This document shows, piece after piece, positions 46,536 to 55,491 of a stretch of 64,000 bases of DNA. Origin of the DNA: Desulfosarcina ovata subsp. ovata. GTDB taxonomy: Bacteria > Desulfobacterota > Desulfobacteria > Desulfobacterales > Desulfosarcinaceae. The stretch covers positions 2,046,001 to 2,110,000 of the forward strand of contig NZ_AP021879.1 of assembly GCF_009689005.1 (NCBI RefSeq). Reading direction: 5' to 3'. The notes beneath the pieces were generated by a model. It saw nothing but the letters and a program-made list of their open reading frames with translations, ran no database searches and was not told where the DNA came from. Within the stretch, counting starts at the first letter, position 1, and every line of letters starts with the position of its first letter. A program made the position numbers and the translations under genes.

Positions 46536-48530
46536 ATGAGGTACGCTGAAACTGGATTTAATTTAGAAATTGATCTGTCCCGCGGGAACATCGAGCGGGT
46601 GGCAACAGACCCGAAGGATACCGAGTTGTACCTGGGGGGACTGGGCACAAACGCCAAAATCCTATGGGATCGGGTTCCACCGGAAGTCGACCCCCTCTCG
46701 CCGGAAAACCTGCTCATTTTCAGCGCCGGACTCCTTTGCGGTACACCGGCGACCGGCTGCAATCGAACCATTCTGTCCACCATTTCCCCTCAGACGAAAC
46801 TCATGGCCTTTTCCATGATGGGGGGATTCTTTGCACCGGAGCTGAAGTATGCCGGCTACGACAAGGTGATCCTGCGCGGCAAAGCCCCGAATCTGGTCTA
46901 CATCTGGATCAATAACGACCAGGTGGAAATCCGCGACGCGACGCACCTGCATGGCAAAGGCGCCGTCGAGACCGCCGAAATCATCAAAAAAGAACTGAAC
47001 GAACCCAAAGCCCAGGTGGCCGCGATCGGCCTGGCCGGTGAAAACCGGGTCTTTTATGCCTCGGTGGAGCAGGGGCGCTCCAGCGCCAGCCGCGGCGGAA
47101 TCGGTGCGGTGATGGGCAGTAAGGGTGTCAAGGCTGTCGTCGTGCGGGGAACCAAAGACATCAACCTGGCCCGCCCCGAGGCGTTCATCTCGCTCTGCAA
47201 CGAAGTTCTCGAATATATCAAATACCGCGAAGACCATCCCATCCCGGGGGTGATGCCCATTCTGGCCGGTCTCGGATCTCCCCAGGAGATGCAGGTCCAC
47301 GATGAAAAATGGCACACCGAAAATTTCATGTGGGGCAACTCGCGGACCCGGCGCAAGGGATTCTGGACCGATGAGGTCGCCGATTCGTGGAAAGAGACGA
47401 TGGAAACGGCCCAGACGCGCCTGATCAGTTGTTTCAACTGCCCGATGAAATGCGGCGCGACCATATCCGTACCAGGCCTGCCAACCTACATGATGAAATG
47501 CTTCACCAAGCTGACTTACACCATGGGCGCCTTCTCGGATCTGCAATTCGGCCTGAGCATCGCCCAGAAAGCGACTGAATACGGGTTGGACGGGTTTTCG
47601 ACGCCTCAGGTCATGGCCTTTGCCCTTGAACTGCTGGAGAACGGCATTTTGAGCGATGAAGACTTTCCGGACATGCCCGATGACAACGAAGGTCGCTTTT
47701 ACTATCTGCTTGACAAAATCGTCCACCGCGAGGGCATTGGCGATGTGCTGGCCGACGGCACCTACTGGGCGGCCCAGGCGATCGGTAATGGCGCCGAAGA
47801 ATTTGCCCATAACACCATCAAGAAGCATGAACAGCTGCCGCTCAAGCTTTCCATGCTGAACCCGATCTATTTCCTCATGTACGCCACCGGCGAGAAGATG
47901 AACATTACCCAGATCGAAGGGCAGTTTCCCCAGGCGCCTTTTCCAAAAATGGAGCAACGCGAAGCCTTCGTCAAGGATTGGATTCAGGTTCCCGACGAAA
48001 AATTCAAACAGTACTTTCTTGGCTGGGAACCCCGCGGCGAGAACTCGATCCCCTATTATCCGACCGTCCAGATGACCTGTGACATCGTCGACTGGCAGGA
48101 GCAGATGCACTACATCGACGATGCCCTGGGCCAGTGCGCCGGTCTCTCTTCATTCCCCCTGAAACCGCCCTATCATATCCATAACTATCCCAAGTTCATC
48201 TCCGCCGGTACCGGCATCGACATGGATGAAGCCAAACTGACCCAGGCGGCCAAGCGCTACCGCACCCTGGTCAGGGCCATCAATATCCGCTGCGGCATGC
48301 GCCGCAAGGACGAAGCGCCACCGGCCAACCACTGGAAGAAACGGTTTCCCGAGCTGGAAAAAGAGCTTCTGGACACGTACTACCAATTCAAAGGCTGGAA
48401 CAATGACGGTATTCCTACGAAAGCGTCCTTGCATGACTTGGGCTTGGATTACGTCAGCGAAGACTTTATCAAACGGGGAATCCTCACCGAAAACGGGGAT
48501 GCACCGGCCCAAGAGACTTCAGCGGAATAG
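46536..48530 (+). CDS. bamB: Second BamB-like tungsten AOR-family subunit
   Basis: The 664-residue protein is a paralogue of the BamB at 33994, sharing MRYAETGFNLEIDLSRGNIE and most motifs. Cluster cysteines are C299, C302 and C306 in ISCFNCPMKC, with a fourth likely in LGQCAG near residue 534. It should also hold a tungsten cofactor. Differences are spread across the whole protein, so it may act on another aryl-CoA (for example a substituted benzoyl-CoA) or as a second isoenzyme. That is inference from the duplication, not from active-site analysis. Confidence 0.9.
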   Translation: MRYAETGFNLEIDLSRGNIERVATDPKDTELYLGGLGTNAKILWDRVPPEVDPLSPENLLIFSAGLLCGTPATGCNRTILSTISPQTKLMAFSMMGGFFAPELKYAGYDKVILRGKAPNLVYIWINNDQVEIRDATHLHGKGAVETAEIIKKELNEPKAQVAAIGLAGENRVFYASVEQGRSSASRGGIGAVMGSKGVKAVVVRGTKDINLARPEAFISLCNEVLEYIKYREDHPIPGVMPILAGLGSPQEMQVHDEKWHTENFMWGNSRTRRKGFWTDEVADSWKETMETAQTRLISCFNCPMKCGATISVPGLPTYMMKCFTKLTYTMGAFSDLQFGLSIAQKATEYGLDGFSTPQVMAFALELLENGILSDEDFPDMPDDNEGRFYYLLDKIVHREGIGDVLADGTYWAAQAIGNGAEEFAHNTIKKHEQLPLKLSMLNPIYFLMYATGEKMNITQIEGQFPQAPFPKMEQREAFVKDWIQVPDEKFKQYFLGWEPRGENSIPYYPTVQMTCDIVDWQEQMHYIDDALGQCAGLSSFPLKPPYHIHNYPKFISAGTGIDMDEAKLTQAAKRYRTLVRAINIRCGMRRKDEAPPANHWKKRFPELEKELLDTYYQFKGWNNDGIPTKASLHDLGLDYVSEDFIKRGILTENGDAPAQETSAE

Positions 48531-48562
48531 GGACGACATTTAGCGAAGGGGAGACAACCGTC

Positions 48563-49096
48563 ATGGCTGAAAAAACAAAGAAAATCATCAAGACCTTAAA
48601 AATCGATGTGAACAAATGCAATGGCTGCCGGGCATGCGAAGTGATCTGTTCCGCCTTTCATGCCGAGCCCAAATACAGCAGCAACAACCCGGCAAGGTCG
48701 CGTATCCGCATCATCCGTGATCCGTTCAGGGATATCTTCGTTCCCGTTTATGCCGGTGAATACACCCCGGCGGAATGTGCCGGCCGTGATAAATACATGA
48801 TCGACGGCAAGGAATACGATGAGTGTTCCTTTTGCCGCGCCTCCTGCCCTTCCCGGCCCGAATTCAAGGAACCCGATTCCGGCCTGCCGCTGAAGTGCGA
48901 CATGTGCGAGGGTGAAGACGAGCCCCTGTGCGTCAAATGGTGCCTCGTTGACGCCCTGACCTACGAAGAGAGGGAAGAAGAGGTCGACGAGCAGGAAGAG
49001 CAGGAAGAGATGGAGGTCAGCCTGGAGGCGCTGGCCAACAAATATGGTTTGCAGAAAATGATGGAAACCTTCGCCCGCATGGCCCAAAAGGACTGA
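48563..49096 (+). CDS. bamC: Second BamC-like Fe-S subunit
   Basis: The 177-residue partner of BamB2 carries CNGCRACEVICSAFHA, CSFCRASCPS, LKCDMCEGEDEPLCVKWC. The acidic C-terminal stretch (REEEVDEQEEQEEMEV) is longer than in the first copy. It starts 32 bases behind bamB2 with AGGGGAG upstream. A long imperfect palindrome follows, after which the cluster continues with a differently composed set of genes. Confidence 0.9.
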   Translation: MAEKTKKIIKTLKIDVNKCNGCRACEVICSAFHAEPKYSSNNPARSRIRIIRDPFRDIFVPVYAGEYTPAECAGRDKYMIDGKEYDECSFCRASCPSRPEFKEPDSGLPLKCDMCEGEDEPLCVKWCLVDALTYEEREEEVDEQEEQEEMEVSLEALANKYGLQKMMETFARMAQKD

Positions 49097-49103
49097 CAAT
49101 CCA

Positions 49104-49272
49104 CCTAAGGATCGGGAATTTTATTAATTAAACGAAATTGCTTGTTCTTGCGTCCGTCTTCCGCGTTGCATCAACGGCCACATACTCCCGGTATGCAACC
49201 CTTGATGCGCCTTGAAGACGAACACAATCCCGGCGCAGTTACGTTCAATTAATTTCATCCCCGATCCTAAGG
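49104..49272. repeat. Long imperfect palindrome between bamC2 and the HdrA gene
   Basis: The outer arms 49104-49116 and 49260-49272 are complementary with one mismatch. They are followed inward by AATTAATTGAACG-like complementary stretches and an inner imperfect stem (GTCTTCCGCGTTGCATCAA on the left, TTGATGCGCCTTGAAGAC on the right). The whole folds into one hairpin of about 169 bases. It looks like a dispersed, non-coding palindromic element rather than a simple terminator, as no T-run follows. Confidence 0.65.
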
Positions 49273-49633
49273 AAAAGGTTTCGAAGAGACCGGGGAATTT
49301 GTAGAATTGTTGTAACTACTTAGTACAAATCGGAAAAAAATGAAGCCGGATTTTTCTTGACAAATTATAGGGAACCCCATATATCCATGGTACAGTTACT
49401 TTGCAGCTCTTTTGTAGCCATAAATGACCCGGGTGATCGATAGCGGCGGCACTGGGCCGCAGCGACTCGAGGTCAACGCCGGATCGACCCACTCGGCGGG
49501 AACGATCCGGCTTGGCATTATTCTCAGGCCGAACCGCGTCCCTTTTGTTCCGTCCCGACGGGCCGGAAAATGGCTTTTGGGGGATGATTGATCCGGGGTG
49601 CGGCCTTGCATACAACGACGAGGTAATCGAAAA
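49273..49633 (+). promoter_or_regulatory. Promoter and long leader of the HdrA-MvhD-HdrCB unit
   Basis: TTGACA (49357-49362) and TATATC (49380-49385) are 17 bases apart, a good sigma-70 promoter. The leader is about 245 bases. I recognise no gene in it and no copy of the operator at 33054. This implies the four genes behind it can be transcribed separately from bamB2-bamC2. Confidence 0.6.
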
Positions 49634-52600
49634 GTGGGAAACGAACTGATTCCAGAAACCGTTTTGCAACAAAGCTTCAACCAATTGGGAAACCGCAATT
49701 TTGCCGATGTGCTCGTTGTCGGCGGGGGGATCAGCGGCATTCAGGCTTCCCTGGATCTTGCCACCGCCGGTTTCAAGGTATGTTTGGTGGAAAAAGCCCC
49801 GAGCATTGGCGGCCATATGGCCCAACTGGATAAGACCTTCCCGACCAACGACTGTTCCATGTGAATTTTGGCACCCAAACTGGTCGAGGTCGGCCGGCAT
49901 CCAAACATTGAAGTTCTTTCATATACAGAAGTGAAAAGCGTTGAGGGAGAGGCAGGGAACTTTACGGTAGTATTGAACAAAAAACCCCGATATATCAATG
50001 AGGACACATGCACGGGTTGTAATACTTGTGTTGAATATTGTCCTGTAAATTATCCTGATCCGTATAATCAGGAAATATCGCCCAATAAAGCGGTTCATAT
50101 TTATTTCGCACAGGCTGTTCCCCTGGTAGCCTATATTGACGAAAGCTGTCTGTATCTGAAGGAGAAAAAATGTCGTATTTGTGAAAATGTATGTAAAAAT
50201 AATGCGATTAATTTAGAGCAGGAAGCCGAGAGAATAAAAATAGAAGCAGGCGCGATAATCCTTGCTCAGGGCATCGAACCATATGATGCCAAGCTGAAAG
50301 CAGAATACCGTTACGGTCAATATGATAATGTTGTTACCAGTATGGATTATGAGCGTCTGTTGTGCTCAACCGGTCCGTATGGCGGTGAAATACTTCGCAA
50401 GACAGATCTGAAGCATCCGCATAAGATAGCATGGATTTCATGCGTAGGATCCAGACAGGCTGCAGAAGGTGGAAACAGTTACTGCTCCGGTGTTTGCTGT
50501 ACTTACTCCCAAAAACAGGTGATTCTTACAAAAGATCATGACGCAGAAGCGGAATGCGTCATATTCCATAACGATATTCGTTCTTTCGGAAAGGACTTTG
50601 AGCGCTTCTACCAAAGGACTGAAAATCTTCCGGGTGTTCGATTTATTAAAAGCTATGTAACAATAAGCAAGGAGATGCCTGAAACCAAGAATGTCACCAT
50701 TAAGTACTGGACGCCTGAAGATGGAATAATTGAAGAAGAGTTTGATATGGTGGTATTAAGTGTGGGATTGACTCCTCCTGCCGATGTGAAAAATATTGCA
50801 GATACATTCGGCATCGAACTCAGCAATCATGATTTTGCAAAGTTAGACTCCGCCAATCCCATACAGACCACCAAGCCGGGTATATTCGTAAGCGGGGGCT
50901 TGCAAGGCCCATTAGATATTCCGGAATCCGTATTCAGCGCCAGCGGCGCCAGTTCACAGATTGGCGAGTTGTTGGATTACAGACGTGGTAAGCTTTCCAA
51001 GGAAAGAATATATCCGGAAGAAAAAGATGTAACCAACGAAGAACCGAGAATCGGCGTTTTTGTTTGTCACTGCGGCGCCAATATCAGCAGGGTTATCAAT
51101 GTTCCTGATACGGTTGAATACTGTAAGCAATTGCCATATGTCGTTCATTCTCAAGAGCAGATTTTTTCATGCGCAACAAACTCTGCTAAAGAGATAACGG
51201 ATATGATACTGGAAAAAGGATTAAACCGTGTAGTTGTGGCTGCGTGCTCACCGAGAACGCTTGAACCTTTGTTTAGAGATACGCTTCGTGAGGCAGGACT
51301 TAATCAATACTATTTAGAAATGGCGAATATCAGAGAGCATGATTCCTGGGTGCATTCAAAAGAAATGGAAAGTGCACTGGCTAAGGCAAAGGATATTATC
51401 AGGATGTCAGTGGCCAGGGTTGCTCGGTTGGAGCCATTGCAGGAATACGATTTGCCGGTAAACAAAGCGGCGCTGATTGTTGGCGGTGGTGTTGCCGGCA
51501 TGACAACCGCTCTTTCTATTGCTGATCAGAAACACGAAGTTTATCTTATTGAAAAAGAAAAAGATCTTGGTGGTACAGCACGAAATATTCATTCAACTCT
51601 GGACGGCATGGATGTTCAGGCTTACCTGCATGATTTGATCCGGAAAATATATGATCATCCATTGATCCATGTATATCATAATGCAACGATTACCCAGGCT
51701 GATGGTTACATTGGTAATTTCGTAACCACGGTAAAATCCGATAGAGGTGAAGTAGAGATAAAGCACGGTGCAACGGTTCTTGCTATCGGTGCTGATGTTT
51801 ACACGCCGACCGAATATCTGTATGGCCAGCAGGAGGCGGTAGTAACCCAGCTTGAACTGGAAGACAGGATAGCCAAAAGAGATGAAAAACTTGTCAATGC
51901 CCGAAATTTGGTAATGATTCAGTGCGTTGGATGCAGAAACGAAGATAGAAATTACTGCAGTCGTGTATGTTGCAGTGAATCCGTAAAAAATGCGCTTGAG
52001 TTGAAAAAGATCAATCCTAGAATGAACATATATGTTCTGTATCGAGATATCCGGACATATGGATTTAATGAGGATTATTATAGGGAGGCAAGAGGCAAGT
52101 CGGTAAGGTTCATCCGCTACCTGCCGGATGATAAACCCGTGGTTGAAACAACCGGCAAAGGATCCCTGAGCGTTACCGTAACGGACCAAACCTTAAAGAA
52201 AAAGGTAACCATCGATGCGGATGTACTTTCTTTGGCAGCTGCGGTTATTCCCTCAGAGTCAACCAAAGAACTTGCCGGGTTATTCAAGGTCACACAAAGC
52301 CCTGACGGTTATTTTAAAGAGGCTCATGTAAAGCTGCGTCCGGTCGACTTTGCGACGGATGGTGTTTTTCTTTGCGGCATGGCGCATTATCCTAAATTTA
52401 TACAAGAAACAATCAATCAGGCCTATGGGGCCGCAGGCAGAGTGTTGACGCTGCTTTCCCATGATATTGTAACGGCATCCGGATCTGTATGCGTCATAAA
52501 CGAAAAGAGTTGCATGGGTTGCGGGGCATGTGTTGAGTTGTGCAGTTACGGCGCCCTTAGTCTTACAAAGTCCAAAAAAGGCGATAAAGCAGCGATTAAT

Positions 52601-52786
52601 CCTGTTCTTTGTAAAGGGGATGGCCTTTGCAATACAATCTGCCCAACGGGCGCAATTTCGCTCAAGCATTTTACAGATGAAGAGATATTCTCAGAAATTG
52701 ATGCGTTAACCAATGGAGAGCAGGAGGCTGTTGAACAAAGTTCTGCTATAGAGCAGGAGGCTGTAGAACAAAGTTCTGCGGCATAG
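49634..52786 (+). CDS. hdrA: HdrA/BamE-like flavoprotein with selenocysteine (TGA at 49862)
   Basis: From GTG 49634 (GAGGTAATC upstream) the frame meets TGA at codon 77 and runs to 52786, 1050 residues. The site reads [19 protein letters not shown], where BamE has cysteine and other HdrA proteins have the cluster motif. Downstream features match BamE: ferredoxin [12 protein letters not shown], a second FAD motif [14 protein letters not shown] ([16 protein letters not shown]), and C-terminal [18 protein letters not shown] and [13 protein letters not shown] hairpin CTGGTC-GAGGTC-GGCCGG (49880-49897) with GGT in its loop is a good SECIS candidate. A repeated [10 protein letters not shown] motif ends the protein. 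Codon composition turns AT-rich just after the TGA. Confidence 0.88.
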
Positions 52787-52842
52787 ATGGATACAAATTA
52801 CTTACTATCCATAAATTTGAAACCTAATGTAAGGTGGGTACG

Positions 52843-53685
52843 ATGAATACAGATTTTAAATTCAAGCCGAAAATGTTGTGTTTTGCATGCAATTGGTGAG
52901 CTTACGGCGCTGCTGACCTTGCTGGAGTTTCCAGACTACAATATTCAACCGATATGAGAATTCTTCGTGTCATGTGCTCGGGGAGAATTGACATGGCACA
53001 TGTACTCAGAGCGTTTTCAAATGGAATGGACGGCGTATTTATTGGCGCCTGTCATTTAGATGAATGTAATTATGTCACTCATGGCAATTTTATTGCTAAA
53101 AACATGGTTCTTCTGTTTAAAAAGATCATGGAACACATCGGACTTAATCCGGATAGATTAAGAATGCAATTTATGTCTGCTGCGGAAGCCAATGTGTTTG
53201 CTGAATCAACCAACAGCTTCATCAAAACAATCAAGGAATTAGGCCCCCTTGGTAAAAATGAAGGATTGGATGATGAGGAGATTCGGTCAAAACTGGCGCA
53301 GGTTGAAAAACTGCTTCCCTATATAAAAATAGCGACAAAAGAGAAGTTGAAAAAACGATTAAGTCAGGATGAATATGAAGGCTATTTTACAAAAGATGAG
53401 ATAGCCAGACTTTTTGATGAAGCGCCGTCATATTATATTCAACCTGACAAGTGCCAGGCATGTATGACTTGTGCAAGAAGATGCCCTGCTGAAGCGATTA
53501 TCAGCGTTAAAAAGGAAGTACATGTAATTGACCAGGACAAGTGTATAAAATGCGGAACTTGCATCGAAGTCTGCCCGACGAAGTTTTCGGCAATAACAAA
53601 AATTGTCGGTCAACCCGTCCCTCCGCCTCCTCCTGAAGGCAAAAGAGCCATTGTCAAAAAGAGTAAAGAAAAGGAGGCTGCATAG
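52843..53685 (+). CDS. mvhD: MvhD-like selenoprotein fused to a ferredoxin domain (TGA at 52897)
   Basis: The frame from ATG 52843 passes TGA at codon 19 and ends at 53685, 280 residues. The context is FACNW-U-AYGAADLAGVSRL, the same as in BamF. The downstream MvhD part has ILRVMCSGRIDMAHVLRAFS and DGVFIGACHLDECNY. Unlike BamF, the C-terminus is a two-cluster ferredoxin (CQACMTCARRCPAEAI and CIKCGTCIEVCPTKFS). The hairpin CTGGA-GTT-TCCAG at 52922-52934 is identical to the one in bamF although the surrounding codons have diverged, supporting a SECIS role. Confidence 0.9.
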
Positions 53686-53688
53686 ACC

Positions 53689-54252
53689 ATGAATGAAGCA
53701 GCGATCAATATACATGAAGACAGCGTCAGGTTCACGGATGTCGTGTCTGCTGTGGGAGGGGTGGATGTCAGCTACTGCTACCAGTGCGGCAAATGTGCTA
53801 CCGGTTGCCCGGTCGCCCATGAAATGGATTTGGTGCCGACACAGCTGATGCATGCAATTCAGCTGGGATTAACAGACGTTGTCTACAAGAGCAAAACGAT
53901 GTGGTTGTGTGCCTCATGCCTGACTTGCACGACACGTTGTCCTCAGGAGATAGATATTGCTGAGACGATGAATACGATCAAAATTATGATGCTTCGCAAC
54001 GGAAAGAAGCCACAGATCCCGGATGTACTTAAGTCTAACAAATGCTTTGTTCAGAACCTGAATTGGTTTGGGCGTCTTTATGAACTGGGTATGGTCGGCA
54101 TGCTTAAACTAAGGACAGGGAAATTTACAGAGGATATGGCCATGGGGATAAAGATGCTTAAGAAAGATAAGTTCCATCTCATTCCCGGATTTGAAGGCGC
54201 CGGAGCAGTGCACAAAATACTTAAACGAGTGAAAAAACAGGAAAAGTCATGA
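53689..54252 (+). CDS. hdrC: Heterodisulphide reductase subunit C-like protein
   Basis: The 187-residue HdrC-type protein has two [4Fe-4S] motifs, CYQCGKCATGCPVAHEMD (about residue 26) and CASCLTCTTRCPQEIDIA (about 70), and the typical C-terminal helix region. AAGGAGG overlaps the end of the preceding gene. It overlaps hdrB by four bases (ATGA), so the two are translationally coupled. HdrC passes electrons from HdrA to HdrB. Confidence 0.93.
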   Translation: MNEAAINIHEDSVRFTDVVSAVGGVDVSYCYQCGKCATGCPVAHEMDLVPTQLMHAIQLGLTDVVYKSKTMWLCASCLTCTTRCPQEIDIAETMNTIKIMMLRNGKKPQIPDVLKSNKCFVQNLNWFGRLYELGMVGMLKLRTGKFTEDMAMGIKMLKKDKFHLIPGFEGAGAVHKILKRVKKQEKS

Positions 54253-55124
54253 GATACGGTTATTATCCGGGATGTTCCCTTCATTCGACGGCACAAGAGT
54301 TTGATCAATCATTAAAAGTTGTTTGCGATAAGCTGGGCGTTGAACTGGTAGAGCTTGACAAATGGGTTTGTTGCGGTGCCAGTGCTGCTCATAACATTTC
54401 GCAACTTATGGCAATCGCATTGCCAATGGCCAATCTGGCGATTATGCCTAAGATGGGGTTGGAAGAAGTTATCATTCCATGTGCAGCATGTTTTTCGAGG
54501 TTCAAGATAGCTCAACACAGTGTAAAAACGGATAAAAAGATTAAAAGAGAAGTGGTGGAAGTAATCCATAAGGATTGCAACGATGAGGCAAAGGTCATTC
54601 ATCCATTAACGCCTTTTTCTCAAAAGCCATTGATTTCCAAGATCCCAACTCTTGTGGAACGCGATCTCTCAGAACTCAAAGTGGCATGTTATTATGGATG
54701 TCTTTTAACCCGGCCTCCAAAAGTGACCGAATTCGATTCGCCCGAATATCCGATGTCCATGGACAATGTACTGCGAGCAAGCGGTATTACTACCGTTGAC
54801 TGGCCGCATAAGACGATTTGCTGCGGTGCTTCCTTTGCTCTTTCCAAACCGGACGTTGTTGTGAATTTAAGCCACAACGTGATACAGGAAGCCAAATTGG
54901 CAGGGGCGGATGCTATTGCGGTGGCATGCCCGATGTGCCATGCCAATCTGGATACGCGTCAGGATGATATGGAAAAGAAATTTGGCACACATCCTCAGAT
55001 GCCGATTTTGTATTTCACTCAGCTGATGGGTTACAGTTTCGGAATATCGCCAGCGGAACTTTATATTCATAAACACCTGACGGCGGCAGAAAAGATCTTT
55101 GAGAAGGTCGGACAGCCTGCATAA
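54249..55124 (+). CDS. hdrB: Heterodisulphide reductase subunit B-like protein
   Basis: The 291-residue HdrB-type protein has two CCG domains. The first runs from YYPGCSLHSTAQEFDQSL to WVCCGASAAH with CAACF, and the second from CYYGCLLTRPPKVTEF to TICCGASFALSKPDVV with CPMCHANLD. In methanogens these bind the paired clusters that reduce CoM-S-S-CoB; in sulphate reducers the substrate is generally unknown. It ends the second cluster and is followed by a strong terminator. Confidence 0.92.
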   Translation: MRYGYYPGCSLHSTAQEFDQSLKVVCDKLGVELVELDKWVCCGASAAHNISQLMAIALPMANLAIMPKMGLEEVIIPCAACFSRFKIAQHSVKTDKKIKREVVEVIHKDCNDEAKVIHPLTPFSQKPLISKIPTLVERDLSELKVACYYGCLLTRPPKVTEFDSPEYPMSMDNVLRASGITTVDWPHKTICCGASFALSKPDVVVNLSHNVIQEAKLAGADAIAVACPMCHANLDTRQDDMEKKFGTHPQMPILYFTQLMGYSFGISPAELYIHKHLTAAEKIFEKVGQPA

Positions 55125-55184
55125 TTACGATCCCGATTTCGATAACGAAAAGGGCTGTTAGGAAACGCGGTTAGTTTCAGTTTG

Positions 55185-55218
55185 AAAAACCCTGCAGCAT
55201 GTTTGCTGCAGGGTTTTT
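55185..55218 (+). terminator. Factor-independent terminator after hdrB
   Basis: A 15-bp stem (55185-55199 with 55204-55218) with CCTGCAGCA core, a 4-base loop and a run of seven T residues lies 60 bases after the hdrB stop codon. Confidence 0.92.
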
Positions 55219-55320
55219 TTGATATTTGAATCGGCCGCAGGATGACCGTATTTGGAACATAAAGGGTAAAACCGATGACGACATCCCCGTTATCCTGAAG
55301 AATGACGTTCCATCCAGAAA

Positions 55321-55440
55321 GTGGCGACAAAACTGGGCGATATCGCCGCCAACGAGTGCTGGAACTGCAAGGAGTGCTTCGAACTCCGCCCCACGGAAGC
55401 CCTACAGGCCGCTTATGTGCTGACCACGGCGATGAGGCCA
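55321..55440 (+). pseudogene. BamI-like C-terminal remnant
   Basis: The frame encodes LGDIAANECWNCKECFELRP followed by TEALQAAYVLTTA. This corresponds to the last 35 or so residues of BamI (IAAQECWNCKECFPLCP then TSYLQAAYFLTEA). One cluster cysteine is changed to arginine (ELRPT), and no upstream part of the gene is present between the terminator and this point. It suggests that bamI, perhaps with bamG and bamH, once stood behind the second cluster and was lost. Confidence 0.7.
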
Positions 55441-55491
55441 GCATCGCATTTAACCCCCAGGTTGCACAACATGGCGTGCAGTGCTGTTTGC

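Noticed and set aside
49862..49864. Stop codon making the HdrA gene a pseudogene
   Set aside because: The frame is conserved for over 970 codons on the far side, the TGA falls on a cluster cysteine position and a SECIS-like hairpin follows; selenocysteine is the better explanation.
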